NCBI RefSeq assembly: GCF_009911795.1
Contig: NZ_CP047898.1
Coordinates: forward strand, 1,302,001-1,366,000
Direction: 5' to 3'
DNA: 64,000 nt
DNA from: Pseudarthrobacter psychrotolerans
Lineage (GTDB): Bacteria > Actinomycetota > Actinomycetes > Actinomycetales > Micrococcaceae
Both the position numbers and the translations under genes were made by a program. The notes beneath the pieces were generated by a model. That model saw only the letters and a program-made list of their open reading frames with translations, searched no databases and was not told the origin of the DNA. Every line of letters starts with the position of its first letter. The stretch's first letter is position 1. Positions 17,095 through 26,373 of this stretch are shown piece after piece.

Positions 17095-17667
17095 ATGACA
17101 GTTCTGCCAATCACCGTCTGGGGAGAACCGGTGCTGCACCGCCGCGCCGCCGAGGTGGAGGTGTTCGACGACGAACTGCGCACCCTGATCGCGGACATGT
17201 TTGAAACCAACGACGCTGCCAACGGCGTGGGCCTGGCGGCGCCGCAGGTTGGTGTTGGCAAGAGAATATTCGTGTACAAGTACGACAATGACGACGGCGC
17301 CCCGCCGATCGGTGTCCTGGTTAACCCGGTGCTGACGCTGTCCAAAATCTCCGGCGCACTGCCGGACCCCGAGGAAGAGGAAGAGGGCTGCCTCTCGTTC
17401 CCGGGCGGCTCATACCCGCTCAAGCGTGCGGAATGGGCGCGGGTGGAAGGCTTTGACGGCTACGGGCAGCCGGTTGAATTCGAAGCGACAGGCTGGTTCG
17501 CCCGGGTGATCCAGCACGAATACGACCACCTCGACGGAAAACTTTACGTCAACCGGCTGATGGACCGCTATGCCCGGAAGGCCATGAAACAGGCCAAGAA
17601 GAGCGGCTGGGGCGTGCCCGGGCTGACCTGGATGCCCGGCGTGGATCCGGACCCGTTCGGCCATTAG
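17095..17667 (+). CDS. def: Peptide deformylase
   Basis: The 190-residue metalloenzyme removes the formyl group from new proteins before methionine aminopeptidase acts. The three signature motifs are present: GVGLAAPQ (44-51), EGCLS (97-101, metal ligand C99) and HEYDH (141-145, ligands H141 and H145 with catalytic E142). An insertion rich in aspartate and glutamate (about 91-97) precedes EGCLS, as in other actinobacterial forms. It starts at ATG 17095 after the tRNA-His terminator and converges with the HNH gene. Confidence 0.97.
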   Translation: MTVLPITVWGEPVLHRRAAEVEVFDDELRTLIADMFETNDAANGVGLAAPQVGVGKRIFVYKYDNDDGAPPIGVLVNPVLTLSKISGALPDPEEEEEGCLSFPGGSYPLKRAEWARVEGFDGYGQPVEFEATGWFARVIQHEYDHLDGKLYVNRLMDRYARKAMKQAKKSGWGVPGLTWMPGVDPDPFGH

Positions 17668-17687
17668 GCCGACTCAGGCCACGCTCA

Positions 17688-18485
17688 TCACCGGGCGCTG
17701 ATGGTTGGCTGGTCCGGGCAGGAGTCCAGGACGTGCCTCATCGCATCCTTCTCCGGCTGCGTGACCCACAGCCCATATGACGCCTTCACCGAGATCTGGC
17801 GTGCAACGTAATGGCAGCGGATGTTCTTGTTCTTCGGCAGCCAGGTGGCAGCGTCGCTTGCGCTCTTCTGCTGGTTGGCGGGACCGTCCGCGGCGATGAG
17901 GTTCAGCGGATCGTTGGCCAGGCTCTGGCGCTGCTGCGGGGTCAGCCCCTGTGCGCCCTTCTGCCACGCATCCCCGAGCGCCACGATGTGGTCGATCTGG
18001 ATTTCCTTGCTGCTTTCCGGGCCACGCCGGAACTCCACGGCTTTCCCCGTGTACGGCTCCTGGATGGCCCCCGACGCGACCTTGCACTTGGAACCCTCCG
18101 TGAAGCCCACAGCGGTGAGGTCCCTGCGGAGGATGTCATTGCGGGTGTCGCAGCCGTTCCGGTCCACGTCCAGCCAAGCCTGCCCGAAGGCCTCCCGCTG
18201 GTAGTTGTCCTTGGGCGCCCGTCCCTTGACGGGCAGCCCCTCCAGGGCGTCCAGGGCACTCCCCTGCGGTACAGCGTGCACCGGGATCACGGGCTTCATC
18301 CAGGTCCCGTCGAAAACAGGCGCCTCGCTGGGCCCTGCGATGGCTGGTTCTGCCGCCGCGAACTGGCCTGCAGTGAAAAACCATCCCGCAGAGCCCACTG
18401 CCGACAGGGCCAGCACCACCAACAGAACCCAGGCCTGCCTCGAGCGGCGGCGGGCACGGCGGTAGGCACGCCAACTGACGGTCAT
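17688..18485 (-). CDS. Membrane-anchored or secreted HNH endonuclease family protein (GmrSD C-terminal/DUF1524-like)
   Basis: The 265-residue protein begins with a basic N-terminus (RAYRRARRRSR) and one hydrophobic segment (about 18-38), so it is exported or membrane-tethered. The C-terminal half carries the DUF1524-type HNH core: QIDHIVALGDAWQKGA, then ANDPLNLIAADGPANQQKSASDAATWLP, with a DH pair and the N of DPLNL as the likely active site. Secreted members are widespread in actinobacteria and may act in extracellular DNA turnover; the role here is unknown. Cysteines in NGCDTRND and SKCKVAS may form a disulfide. Confidence 0.83.
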   Translation of the reverse strand: MTVSWRAYRRARRRSRQAWVLLVVLALSAVGSAGWFFTAGQFAAAEPAIAGPSEAPVFDGTWMKPVIPVHAVPQGSALDALEGLPVKGRAPKDNYQREAFGQAWLDVDRNGCDTRNDILRRDLTAVGFTEGSKCKVASGAIQEPYTGKAVEFRRGPESSKEIQIDHIVALGDAWQKGAQGLTPQQRQSLANDPLNLIAADGPANQQKSASDAATWLPKNKNIRCHYVARQISVKASYGLWVTQPEKDAMRHVLDSCPDQPTISAR

Positions 18486-18610
18486 GGGCAGCCAGCCCTT
18501 CCGGAAAGGTAATGCACCAGAAGAGCCTAGGCCACCCCACTGACACCCAGGCGGTTATCCACAATGGGGAGGAAGAGTGGCCCGGATCTGCCGCCTGCCG
18601 CTGAGGCCCG

Positions 18611-18814
18611 CTACTGCTCCCGGGCTACGCGGCGGAGGTCTTCCTCGGCAACCTGGAGGAGCCCTTCGAGCTGTCGCACCCGGTCGTCGCCGACATCGCC
18701 GGAAGCCCGGGACGCACGCGCCTGGTCCAGAAGCCTGATGGCTTCTTTATGGTTGGCCTTGGCGACGTCGAGGGCGTGTTCAAGGGTGGTCTCGTGGAGA
18801 GTTTCGTTATCCAT
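18611..18814 (-). CDS. Small acidic helical protein, unknown
   Basis: The ORF encodes 67 residues from ATG 18814 (MDNETLHETTLEHALDV); an in-frame start further upstream lacks support. The protein is almost entirely helical with heptad-like leucines (ALDVAKANHKEAIRLLDQA, then RQLEGLLQVAEEDLRRV), so it is likely a short coiled coil or two-helix hairpin. It lies between the HNH gene and gap, all on the minus strand but well spaced. No family is recognised. Confidence 0.55.
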   Translation of the reverse strand: MDNETLHETTLEHALDVAKANHKEAIRLLDQARASRASGDVGDDRVRQLEGLLQVAEEDLRRVAREQ

Positions 18815-18893
18815 GCCACAAGTGTGGTCCCGATTCCCGGCTGATTCCAGCACATCAGCCGGGAATGTCGGGCCGCCAGCCCCTCAGACGGGC

Positions 18894-20372
18894 CTAGACG
18901 GCGATCGCGGCCAAGGCAGCAGCGGTTTCCTTGGCGGGGAAGGACGGCGGGTTGACGCCGGCCATCTCTTCCATGACGCGGACTACCTGGCAGCTGTAGC
19001 CGAACTCGTTGTCGTACCAGACGTAGAGGATGACGTTCTTGTCATTGGAGATCGTGGCCAGGCCATCAACGATTCCGGCGCGGCGGGACCCGACGAAATC
19101 GGTGGAAACAACCTCCGGCGAATCGATGTAGTCGATCTGCTTGCGCAGGTCCGAATGCAGGGACATCTGACGCAGGTAGTCGTTCACCTCATCCTTGGTG
19201 GTTCCGTTTTCCAGGCTCAGGTTCAGGATGGCCAGCGAAACGTCCGGCGTGGGGACGCGGATGGAACTTCCCGTGAGCTTGCCCAGCAGCTCGGGCAGCG
19301 CCTTCGCCACAGCGGTGGCCGCACCGGTTTCGGTGATCACCATGTTCAGTGCGGCGGAGCGGCCCCGGCGGTCGCCCTTATGGAAGTTATCGATCAGGTT
19401 CTGGTCGTTGGTGAACGAGTGGACGGTCTCCACGTGGCCGTGGATTACACCGAACTTGTCGTTGATGGCCTTCAGGACCGGGGTGATGGCGTTGGTGGTG
19501 CAGGAGGCTGCGGACACGATCTGGTCCGTGTCCTCGATGGTGCGGTGGTTGATGCCGTGCACAATGTTTTTGAGTTCGCCCTTGCCCGGGGCCGTGAGGA
19601 GAACGCGGGCAACGCCCTTGCTCTGCAGATGCTGCGACAGGCCCTCGGCGTCGCGCCAGCGGCCGGTGTTGTCCACCACCAGGGCGTTGTGGATGCCGTA
19701 CGCGGTGTAGTCGATCGTGGCGGGGTTGTCCGAATAGATGACCTGGACCTGGACACCGTTCGCGGTGATGGTGTTGGCAGCCTCGTCCACACGGATGGTT
19801 CCCTCGAAGGAGCCGTGGACCGAGTCGCGGCGCAGAAGGCTGGCGCGCTTGGTGAGGTCCTTGTCCGAGCCGCGGCGCACCACGATGGCGCGCAGGCGCA
19901 GGCCGTGGCCGCCACCGGCCTTTTCGATCAGGAGGCGCGCCAGCAGGCGGCCGATCCGGCCAAAGCCGTAGAGCACAACGTCGGTGCTGGTGCGGTCATC
20001 GCCGCCACGCTTCCCAACTACCTCGGCAAGTTCGGCCCGGAGGAACTCTTCCAGGGTGGCGCCGTCGCCTTCTGCCTTGAACTTCTCCGCAAGGCGGGCG
20101 ACGTCGATGGCCGCCGCACCTAGCTCCAGCTGAGCCAGGATGTTCAAAAGCGGTGCGGTCTCTTCGAGCAGGAGCTCGGTGTTGCTCATGCGGCGGGCGA
20201 AACGGTGCGCCTTGAGGATGTTCATGGTGGACTTGTTGATCAGGCTGCGGCCGTGAATGCTGGTCACCACGTTGTTTTCGCGGTACAGCCGGCCGATCAC
20301 CGGAATCATGGCCTCGGCGAGAGCCTCCCGGCCCATCCACGTATCAAGACAAGAATCTGACGTCTGGCTCAC
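18894..20372 (-). CDS. gap: Glyceraldehyde-3-phosphate dehydrogenase, long form
   Basis: The product is 492 residues, about 150 longer than the glycolytic enzyme. An N-terminal helical extension (about 1-125) precedes the Rossmann domain (VVLYGFGRIGRLLARLL, 132-148). The catalytic cysteine is C291 (SAASCTTNAITP), and WYDNEFGYSCQVVR closes the fold. The length and extension match the second GAPDH of actinobacteria (corynebacterial GapB type), thought to serve gluconeogenesis with NADP. The GTG start follows AGGAAGG. The cofactor preference is inferred from the family. Confidence 0.92.
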   Translation of the reverse strand: MSQTSDSCLDTWMGREALAEAMIPVIGRLYRENNVVTSIHGRSLINKSTMNILKAHRFARRMSNTELLLEETAPLLNILAQLELGAAAIDVARLAEKFKAEGDGATLEEFLRAELAEVVGKRGGDDRTSTDVVLYGFGRIGRLLARLLIEKAGGGHGLRLRAIVVRRGSDKDLTKRASLLRRDSVHGSFEGTIRVDEAANTITANGVQVQVIYSDNPATIDYTAYGIHNALVVDNTGRWRDAEGLSQHLQSKGVARVLLTAPGKGELKNIVHGINHRTIEDTDQIVSAASCTTNAITPVLKAINDKFGVIHGHVETVHSFTNDQNLIDNFHKGDRRGRSAALNMVITETGAATAVAKALPELLGKLTGSSIRVPTPDVSLAILNLSLENGTTKDEVNDYLRQMSLHSDLRKQIDYIDSPEVVSTDFVGSRRAGIVDGLATISNDKNVILYVWYDNEFGYSCQVVRVMEEMAGVNPPSFPAKETAAALAAIAV

Positions 20373-20642
20373 AGAACTACCTTCCTCGGTTCAGCCGCGT
20401 ACGTCGTCGTAAGCGGTTGGCGGCCACCTGATGTTGTCCAGGGGCTCTGGCACCGGCAGGATGCGGTCCATCCCGGGTGCCGTGGAGAAGCGTAAAGAAA
20501 AGCCACCGGCTGCGAACGCAGACCCGGCGGCAGAACTTCTACGTTCGCTCTCCATTCTAGGCTGGAGCAGACCCGCGGACCGCCGCCGCCAGCGTGAAAT
20601 CACTCACATGCAAGGCACGTCCACGCCCGGCTGGTGGTGGTT

Positions 20643-21031
20643 GGATGGGTTGACCGATACGCCGGGTTCTGTGCTCCCGTGCCGTTACCAGCGCGGGAGT
20701 AGCGGCCATCCATCTACGGACGCCGTTGCCGACGCCCTCCAGCGGCCTACCCGGACACTCGGGCGGGCAGCCCTCAAACGTGTCCTGTCTGGCCTTGCTC
20801 CGGGTGGGGTTTACCTAGCCTTCCCGGTCACCCGGGAAGCTGGTGGTCTCTTACACCACCGTTTCACCCTTACCTGCTGAGCTTCCGTTGCCGGAAGACG
20901 CAGGCGGTCTGTTCTCTGTGGCACTGGCCTGCGGGTTACCCCGAGTGGGCGTTACCCACCACCCTGCCCTGCGGAGCCCGGACGTTCCTCGAGCCACTTG
21001 CGTGACGCGCGGCCGCCTGGTCAACCCATCC
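20643..21031 (-). ncRNA. rnpB: RNase P RNA (class A)
   Basis: The minus strand shows the hallmarks of bacterial RNase P RNA. The terminal P1 helix is GGATGGGTTGACC (complementing 21019-21031) pairing with GGTCAACCCATCC at 20643-20655. The conserved GAGGAACGTCCGGGCTC region lies near the 5' end, CAGAAC-CCGGCG near the 3' end, and an AGGGTGAAACGG block in between. The length of about 389 nt is normal for actinobacteria. It processes tRNA 5' ends together with RnpA. Ends are accurate to a few bases. Confidence 0.95.
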
Positions 21032-21148
21032 GCACCCCATTCTACGGGCAACCCCGGCTGCCCGGTTCCGCAGCGGGTGGCAGGGGTATTTCGAGTCCTT
21101 GGTGGGACAATTGATCAAGATCAACTCAGGCAAAAGGAGGGGATCCTG

Positions 21149-21964
21149 ATGGACCCCACCAGCATGTACATCGCCATCGCCGCCGCACTGCTGCTGCTCA
21201 TCTTGCTGAAGATGTCCATCCGCATCGTGCGGCAGTATGAGCAGGGCGTGCTCTTCCGGCTGGGCAGGGTCATTGGCGTCAAGATGCCGGGGCTGCGGTT
21301 CATCATTCCCGTCATTGACCGTCTTCCGCTGGTCAGCCTGCGGATCGTGACAATGCCAATCCAGTCGCAGGGCATCATCACCCAGGACAACGTGAGCGTC
21401 GACATCTCAGCGGTCGCCTACTACCGCGTGGTCGACGCCGTGAAATCCGTCGTGGCGATTGAGAATGTCGTAGCGGCAATCGACCAGATCGCCCAGACCA
21501 CACTGAGGAAGGTGGTGGGCCGTCACAGCCTGGATCAGACGCTGTCTGAAACCGAGCGCATCAACCGCGACATCCGGGAAATTCTGGATCAGCTGACACT
21601 CGCCTGGGGCGTCGAGGTGGTGATGGTGGAGCTTAAGGACATCCAACTTCCCGACAGCATGAAGCGTGCCATGGCCCGTCAGGCCGAGGCCGAGCGGGAG
21701 AAGAGGGCGAAGATCATCGCCGCGGAAGGCGAAGCCATCGCGGCAGCTGCCCTCGGCGACGCTTCGGACACCATGATGGCCCACCCGCTTGCCCTGCAGC
21801 TCCGAAATTTGCAGTCCCTGGTGGAGATCTCCGTGGACAAGAACTCCACGGTTGTCTTCCCCGCGCCCTTGATGAGCACCATCGGCGAACTATCCGCCTT
21901 CCTCGCCCGCGAGAACCAGGCGGCCACAGTTGCCGCCGCCAAGCCGCCGGTCAAGGCGGCCTGA
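21149..21964 (+). CDS. Slipin/SPFH-domain membrane protein
   Basis: This 271-residue stomatin-like protein has one N-terminal membrane segment (residues about 5-21, [11 protein letters not shown]), then the SPFH/band 7 domain ([20 protein letters not shown], then [18 protein letters not shown]). A helical [22 protein letters not shown] oligomerisation stretch follows. Such scaffolds organise membrane microdomains. The start is ATG 21149 behind AAAGGAGGGG. An open frame runs upstream into rnpB but is not coding. No NfeD-type partner gene adjoins it. Confidence 0.93.
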   Translation: MDPTSMYIAIAAALLLLILLKMSIRIVRQYEQGVLFRLGRVIGVKMPGLRFIIPVIDRLPLVSLRIVTMPIQSQGIITQDNVSVDISAVAYYRVVDAVKSVVAIENVVAAIDQIAQTTLRKVVGRHSLDQTLSETERINRDIREILDQLTLAWGVEVVMVELKDIQLPDSMKRAMARQAEAEREKRAKIIAAEGEAIAAAALGDASDTMMAHPLALQLRNLQSLVEISVDKNSTVVFPAPLMSTIGELSAFLARENQAATVAAAKPPVKAA

Positions 21965-22016
21965 GCTGCACATCGGTGTCCGGAGCTTCTACGTCCATGA
22001 CCGGTAAGATCGTACG

Positions 22017-22781
22017 GTGCTGATTCTGCTTCCCCCCTCCGAAGGCAAGACCCCCGCAGCCCGTGGGTCCGCCGTCGACTGGCCATCACTGAGCTTTCCG
22101 GAACTCAACACGTACCGGGCCAAAGTCCTGGAGGCGCTGGGGACGGTCAGCGCACATGAGGATGCCCTCGCGCTGCTGGGCGTCGGCGCATCGCTGCAGG
22201 ACGACGTCGAACGCAATACCCGGCTCCACGCCGAACCGGCGGCCCCTGCGCACCAGATCTATTCCGGCGTTCTGTACGACGCCCTCGGCTACAAAACCCT
22301 CACCCCGGCGCAGCGCCGGAAGGCCGATGGTTCAGTGCTGGTGATCTCGGCGCTGTGGGGTGCCATCCGCTTCGCCGACCGCGTGCCCGCCTACCGGCTG
22401 TCAATGGGAACGGCACTGCCCGACGTCGGCCGCCTCGCCTCGTTCTGGAAACCGCAGCTTTCGGCGGCCCTCGCGGAGTCGGTGTCCGGGCATCTGCTGG
22501 TGGACTGCCGCTCCAGCACCTATGCCGCGGCGTGGGCACCGCCGCCGGCTCAGACGGTGGCCGTCAACGTCTTCACCCAGGTCAACGGGGTGCGCAAGGT
22601 GGTCAGCCACTTCGCCAAGCACACCCGCGGCGAGCTGGCACGGCACCTGCTGGCCCGCCGCGGCAACGCCCCGCAGACCCCGGTGCAGCTGCTGAAGGCC
22701 ACCCGCGAAAAATGGGCTGCGGAGCTGGTAGATGGTTCAGCGCGGAAACCGCACACCCTGAACATCATCCTGCCCAACTAG
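22017..22781 (+). CDS. yaaA: Peroxide stress protein YaaA (UPF0246)
   Basis: The 254-residue protein has the family opening MLILLPPSEGKT and the conserved LYDALGYKTL, LVISALWGAIRFAD, YRLSMG and VNVFTQVNGVRKVVSHFAK stretches. In E. coli YaaA limits intracellular iron during peroxide stress and binds unusual DNA structures. The GTG start has no ribosome site; TAAGAT ends 6 nt before it, pointing to a leaderless transcript. The coding end overlaps a tandem repeat. Confidence 0.92.
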   Translation: MLILLPPSEGKTPAARGSAVDWPSLSFPELNTYRAKVLEALGTVSAHEDALALLGVGASLQDDVERNTRLHAEPAAPAHQIYSGVLYDALGYKTLTPAQRRKADGSVLVISALWGAIRFADRVPAYRLSMGTALPDVGRLASFWKPQLSAALAESVSGHLLVDCRSSTYAAAWAPPPAQTVAVNVFTQVNGVRKVVSHFAKHTRGELARHLLARRGNAPQTPVQLLKATREKWAAELVDGSARKPHTLNIILPN

Positions 22782-22852
22782 GTCGCACTTAACGTCGCTA
22801 TCTAGGTCGCACTTAACGTCGCTATTCCCCCGATTTTCACGACGTTAAGTGC
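22778..22852. repeat. Back-to-back 24-bp tandem repeat with inverted partner
   Basis: Two identical 24-bp units (22778-22801 and 22802-22825) each contain gcacttaacgtcg. Its exact reverse complement cgacgttaagtgc follows at 22840-22852. Either copy can pair with the inverted one, giving alternative 13-bp hairpins between the convergent yaaA and zinc-ribbon genes. It includes the yaaA stop codon, and the inverted unit touches the other stop. Confidence 0.85.
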
Positions 22853-23607
22853 TAGTTACTTGGGGCGGGCGTGTTCCACTCGGCGGAGCGCACCAGAATG
22901 GCTCCCGAATCCGGGCAGAACACAATGTCATCTGCGGTGGCGGCCTTGATCTCGGCCAGGTCGCCGGGGCTCAGCTTCATTCCGGAGGCCTCAGAGGTTC
23001 CGTGGAACAACCGGGCGGCGCCTACTCCCCGCTTTGCCAGCGTCTTTTCGTAGATAGCCAGCATCCCGGCGTCGAGTCCCTCAGCGAATTCGGCACGCTT
23101 GCCGCGGACAACGGTCGCTTCCGCGGCCACTTCGGCCAGGGCTTCATCGAGTTCGGCGCGGATGCCGCCGAACGAGCCCTGGACGCTGTCCACGATGAGC
23201 TGCTGGGCAGCCTGACGCTCGCGCAGTGAATCCAGGCGTTCCAGGATTTCCAGCTCCACGTCTTCAAGGTCGGAGCGGCGCTTGTTGAGGGAGGCAATGT
23301 CCTTCTGCAGGGCCACGAGGTCCTTTGACAGCCCGGTTCCGCTGTTGAGCCGGGCTTCGTCGCGGCCGATGCGGGAGGCCACCTGTTCGACGTCGGCCTC
23401 GGCGCGTTTCAGCTCGGCTTCGGCGTCGTGGACGGCCATCTTGGCGGCGCCGAGTTCACCGTTGGCGACGGACAGTGCCGATTGCAGGTCCTCGATCCGG
23501 GGATCGGTTTCCAGGGCGCGGCGGCGGTTGGACAGGGACCTGAGCTTTGCGTCCAGCCCCTGCAGTTCGAGCAACTTCAACTGTTCCGCCGGTGCTGCCT
23601 TGGCCAC
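22852..23607 (-). CDS. Coiled-coil zinc-ribbon family protein lacking its cysteines
   Basis: The 251-residue protein (Rv2229c/CT398-like family) has a long antiparallel coiled coil over residues about 8-190 (LKLLELQGLDAKLRSLSNRR, then DEARLNSGTG and KDLVALQKDIASL). A C-terminal domain follows that is normally a C4 zinc ribbon. Here only one cysteine remains (DDIVFCPDSGAILVR); the first pair is replaced by RLFHGTSEASGM, so zinc binding is unlikely. It is encoded beside the Nif3-like gene, a pairing conserved in M. tuberculosis. The role is unknown; nucleic-acid or flagellar/secretion roles are suggested in other phyla. Confidence 0.85.
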   Translation of the reverse strand: MAKAAPAEQLKLLELQGLDAKLRSLSNRRRALETDPRIEDLQSALSVANGELGAAKMAVHDAEAELKRAEADVEQVASRIGRDEARLNSGTGLSKDLVALQKDIASLNKRRSDLEDVELEILERLDSLRERQAAQQLIVDSVQGSFGGIRAELDEALAEVAAEATVVRGKRAEFAEGLDAGMLAIYEKTLAKRGVGAARLFHGTSEASGMKLSPGDLAEIKAATADDIVFCPDSGAILVRSAEWNTPAPSN

Positions 23608-23785
23608 TATTTACCTCCGCTAAATCCAATCCGGCCGAAGCCGGGCACCGTATCGGCGCTCTATAGACTCTAGCGCCTGGCGTTCTTCCCTGCCTCGCTA
23701 CGTCCCCACCGGCTCCCAAACCTCGCTGCGCTCGGTGTGGGTCCCTCGCCGGTGTGGGCCCGGTGGCGGACTTCGCACGCCAGGC

Positions 23786-24709
23786 TTAGCCCGGAGTCAG
23801 AATGAAGTCCCACGGATCGCTGTTGGTGGTGCTTACCTGGATCTCGACGTCGTGGCCCTGATCGGCAAGCACATTGCCCAGAGCCGACGCCGCGGCGGGC
23901 AGCCACAGCCATTCGCTGGCAAAGTGCGAAACGTCAATCAGGTAAGGCCGGCCGTTCACTGCCGCTTCACGGGCTTCGGACGCCGGATGGTGCCTGAGGT
24001 CGGCGGTGACATAGACGTCGGCGTTGTTGGCCCGCACCTCGCTGAACAAAGAATCCCCCGCACCGCCGCACACCGCAATGCGCCGCACCAGCCCGTCCTT
24101 ATCCCCGGACACGCGGACTCCCCCGGCCACCGAGGGCAGGATGCCGAACACCCGGGCAGCGAAATCGCCCAGGCTCATCACGTCAGCCAGATCACCCACG
24201 CGTCCGATGCCTTCCTCGGGCAGCCCGTTCGCGGCAGCCGTCAGCGGGACCACGCCTTCGAGTCCCAGCGCATCAGCCAGGACGTCGGAAACGCCCCCGA
24301 CGGCGGAATCACCGTTGGTGTGGACGGTCAGGAGTGCGGTTCCAGACTCGATGAGCCGGTGGATGGCCTGCCCTTTGGCGGTGGTGGCCGCCACGGACGT
24401 GACGCCTTTGAGGAGCAACGGGTGGTGGGTAATCAGGAGCTCGGCGCCCCATTCGATGGCTTCCTCGATCACTGTAAGCGTGGGATCAACGGCGAACATC
24501 ACCTTGGCAACGGGCGCGGACGGATGGCCGGCAACGAGCCCTACTTCGTCCCAGTTTTCGGCCAGCGACTCGGGCCAGAGTTCCTCTACCGCCAACAGCA
24601 CCTGGCCCAGCGTGGGAGCGCCCGGACCAGCACCTGCAGCGTCCTCCCCGGTAAGGGTGCCGTCGTCGTGCTTGTCCGCATCTTTGACGCCGATGTCTGC
24701 AGGTTCCAT
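23786..24709 (-). CDS. Nif3-like dinuclear metal-centre protein
   Basis: This 307-residue member of the NIF3/YbgI (GTP cyclohydrolase I type 2-like) family assembles into toroidal hexamers with a di-metal site. Motifs seen are ENWDEVGLVAGHP, LLITHHPLLLKG (two metal histidines), VHTNGDSAVGGVSD, and a C-terminal VSHFASEWLWLP replacing the usual H-x-x-x-E ligand pair (His and Glu kept). ATG 24709 was chosen over an upstream ATG because the alignable part begins there. The substrate is unresolved for the whole family. The zinc-ribbon neighbour may be a partner. Confidence 0.9.
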   Translation of the reverse strand: MEPADIGVKDADKHDDGTLTGEDAAGAGPGAPTLGQVLLAVEELWPESLAENWDEVGLVAGHPSAPVAKVMFAVDPTLTVIEEAIEWGAELLITHHPLLLKGVTSVAATTAKGQAIHRLIESGTALLTVHTNGDSAVGGVSDVLADALGLEGVVPLTAAANGLPEEGIGRVGDLADVMSLGDFAARVFGILPSVAGGVRVSGDKDGLVRRIAVCGGAGDSLFSEVRANNADVYVTADLRHHPASEAREAAVNGRPYLIDVSHFASEWLWLPAAASALGNVLADQGHDVEIQVSTTNSDPWDFILTPG

Positions 24710-24808
24710 AGACTCAGTTTTACCCCATCCGGCCGTTTGCCCGGCATCTTTCAAAGTCTCGTAGGGTGGTCAGGGAATCATCCGGCGCGCTCAACCATTG
24801 AAGAGATC

Positions 24809-25333
24809 ATGAAAACTTTTGTTCTTGGCGGGGGCTGCTTCTGGTGCCTTGACGCTGTCTACCAAATAACCAAGGGCGTCACGTCGGTGATTTCCGGGTA
24901 CACGGGCGGCCATGACCCCCAGCCGGACTACTACTCCGTCTGCGGCGGGACTACAGGCCACGCTGAGGTCGTGGCGGTCACTTTTGACGAGTCCGTCATC
25001 CCGGCCGAGGTCATCCTGGACATGTTCTTCGCGCTGCACGATCCCACCACGCTCAACCGCCAGGGCTACGATGTGGGCACACAGTACCGCTCGTCCATGT
25101 TCTACGAGACCACGGAGGAGAAGATTCTCTTCGAGGAAGCCATCGAACGGAACCAGGCGCTGTGGTCGCACCCGATCGTGACCCAGGTCAGCCGGCTGCC
25201 ACGGTTCCATGCCGCGGAGGACATCCATCAGGACTACTACGCCAAGTATCCCGAGCAGGGTTACTGCCAGGTGATCATCAATCCCAAACTCGCCAAGGCC
25301 AGGAAATATTACTCTGCATGGCTTAATGCTTAG
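24809..25333 (+). CDS. msrA: Peptide methionine-(S)-sulfoxide reductase
   Basis: The 174-residue enzyme reduces the S epimer of oxidised methionine in proteins and free form. The active-site motif GCFWC spans residues 9-13 (nucleophile C10; C13 unusual beside it), followed by SGYTGG and GHAEVVAVTFD. The C-terminal EQGYCQVII holds a resolving cysteine. The length is typical. Start ATG 24809 was taken because the open frame upstream covers another gene's antisense. It sits divergent from nif3. Confidence 0.96.
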   Translation: MKTFVLGGGCFWCLDAVYQITKGVTSVISGYTGGHDPQPDYYSVCGGTTGHAEVVAVTFDESVIPAEVILDMFFALHDPTTLNRQGYDVGTQYRSSMFYETTEEKILFEEAIERNQALWSHPIVTQVSRLPRFHAAEDIHQDYYAKYPEQGYCQVIINPKLAKARKYYSAWLNA

Positions 25334-25398
25334 CAGCCGCCGCTCAGCCATCGTTAGGCTGACCTCAGTATTCACACTTGAGAGATAGGCATATCTAC

Positions 25399-26334
25399 AT
25401 GGCACGGATCTATGACGACGTAACGCAGTTGGTCGGCGGCACTCCGCTGGTCCGCCTGAACCGGCTGACCGAAGGCCTGGGTGCCACCGTGGCCGTCAAG
25501 CTTGAGTTCTACAACCCGGCCAACAGCGTCAAGGACCGTATCGGTGTGGCCATCGTTGACGCCGCCGAGAAGTCCGGCGCACTCAAGCCCGGCGGGACCA
25601 TCGTTGAAGGCACCTCCGGCAACACCGGCATCGCCCTGGCCATGGTGGGCGCCGCCCGCGGCTACAAGGTCATCCTGACCATGCCCGAGACCATGTCCAC
25701 CGAACGCCGCGTGATGCTCCGCGCGTTCGGCGCCGAGATTGTACTCACCCCGGGTTCCGAGGGCATGCGGGGCGCCGTGGACAAGGCCCAGGAGATCGTG
25801 GCCAACACGGAGAACTCCATCTGGGCCCAGCAGTTCGCCAACGAGGCCAACCCTGAGATCCACCGCACCACCACCGCCGAGGAAATCTGGTCCGACACCG
25901 ACGGCAAGGTGGATATCTTTGTCGCCGGCATCGGCACCGGCGGAACCGTCACCGGCGTCGGCCAGGTCCTGAAGGAGCGCAACCCTGAGGTCCAGATTGT
26001 TGCCATCGAACCGAAGGACTCCGCGATCCTGAACGGCGGCGCTCCCGGGCCGCACAAGATCCAGGGCATTGGTGCGAACTTCATCCCGGAAATCCTGGAC
26101 ACCAACGTCTACGACGAAGTCCTGGACGCCACCCTGGAGGATTCCGTCCGTGTGGCCCGTGAACTCGGCGTCAAGGAAGGCATCCTCGGCGGCATCTCCT
26201 CCGGCGCCATCGTCTGGGGCGCCCTGGAACTTGCCAAGCGCCCGGAGAATGCCGGCAAGCTGATCGTGGCGGTTGTCTGCGACTTCGGCGAGCGTTACAT
26301 CTCCACCGTGCTCTATGACGACATCCGCGGCTGA
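25399..26334 (+). CDS. cysK: Cysteine synthase A (O-acetylserine sulfhydrylase)
   Basis: This 311-residue PLP enzyme makes cysteine from O-acetylserine and sulfide. The PLP lysine is K45 (NSVKDRIG), the substrate loop is [12 protein letters not shown], the phosphate loop is [12 protein letters not shown], and the C-terminal part has [11 protein letters not shown]. The start is ATG 25399; 21 upstream nucleotides are open but lack a start of quality. A TAGGCT box near 25355 is a plausible promoter element. cysE follows by 39 nt, so the last two steps of cysteine synthesis are co-transcribed and the proteins can form the cysteine synthase complex. Confidence 0.97.
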   Translation: MARIYDDVTQLVGGTPLVRLNRLTEGLGATVAVKLEFYNPANSVKDRIGVAIVDAAEKSGALKPGGTIVEGTSGNTGIALAMVGAARGYKVILTMPETMSTERRVMLRAFGAEIVLTPGSEGMRGAVDKAQEIVANTENSIWAQQFANEANPEIHRTTTAEEIWSDTDGKVDIFVAGIGTGGTVTGVGQVLKERNPEVQIVAIEPKDSAILNGGAPGPHKIQGIGANFIPEILDTNVYDEVLDATLEDSVRVARELGVKEGILGGISSGAIVWGALELAKRPENAGKLIVAVVCDFGERYISTVLYDDIRG

Positions 26335-26373
26335 TCAGTCCGTTGTCGCCCCGTTTCCTGTAGAAAGAACTTT

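Noticed and set aside
18564..20123. Long plus-strand open frame over gap
   Set aside because: It is a shadow of the gap gene, with no ribosome site or recognisable domain.
20843..21148. N-terminal extension of the slipin gene
   Set aside because: The extension runs through RNase P RNA; the true start at 21149 has a strong ribosome site.
23735..24808. N-terminal extension of msrA
   Set aside because: The open frame is antisense to the Nif3-like gene; MsrA aligns only from ATG 24809.
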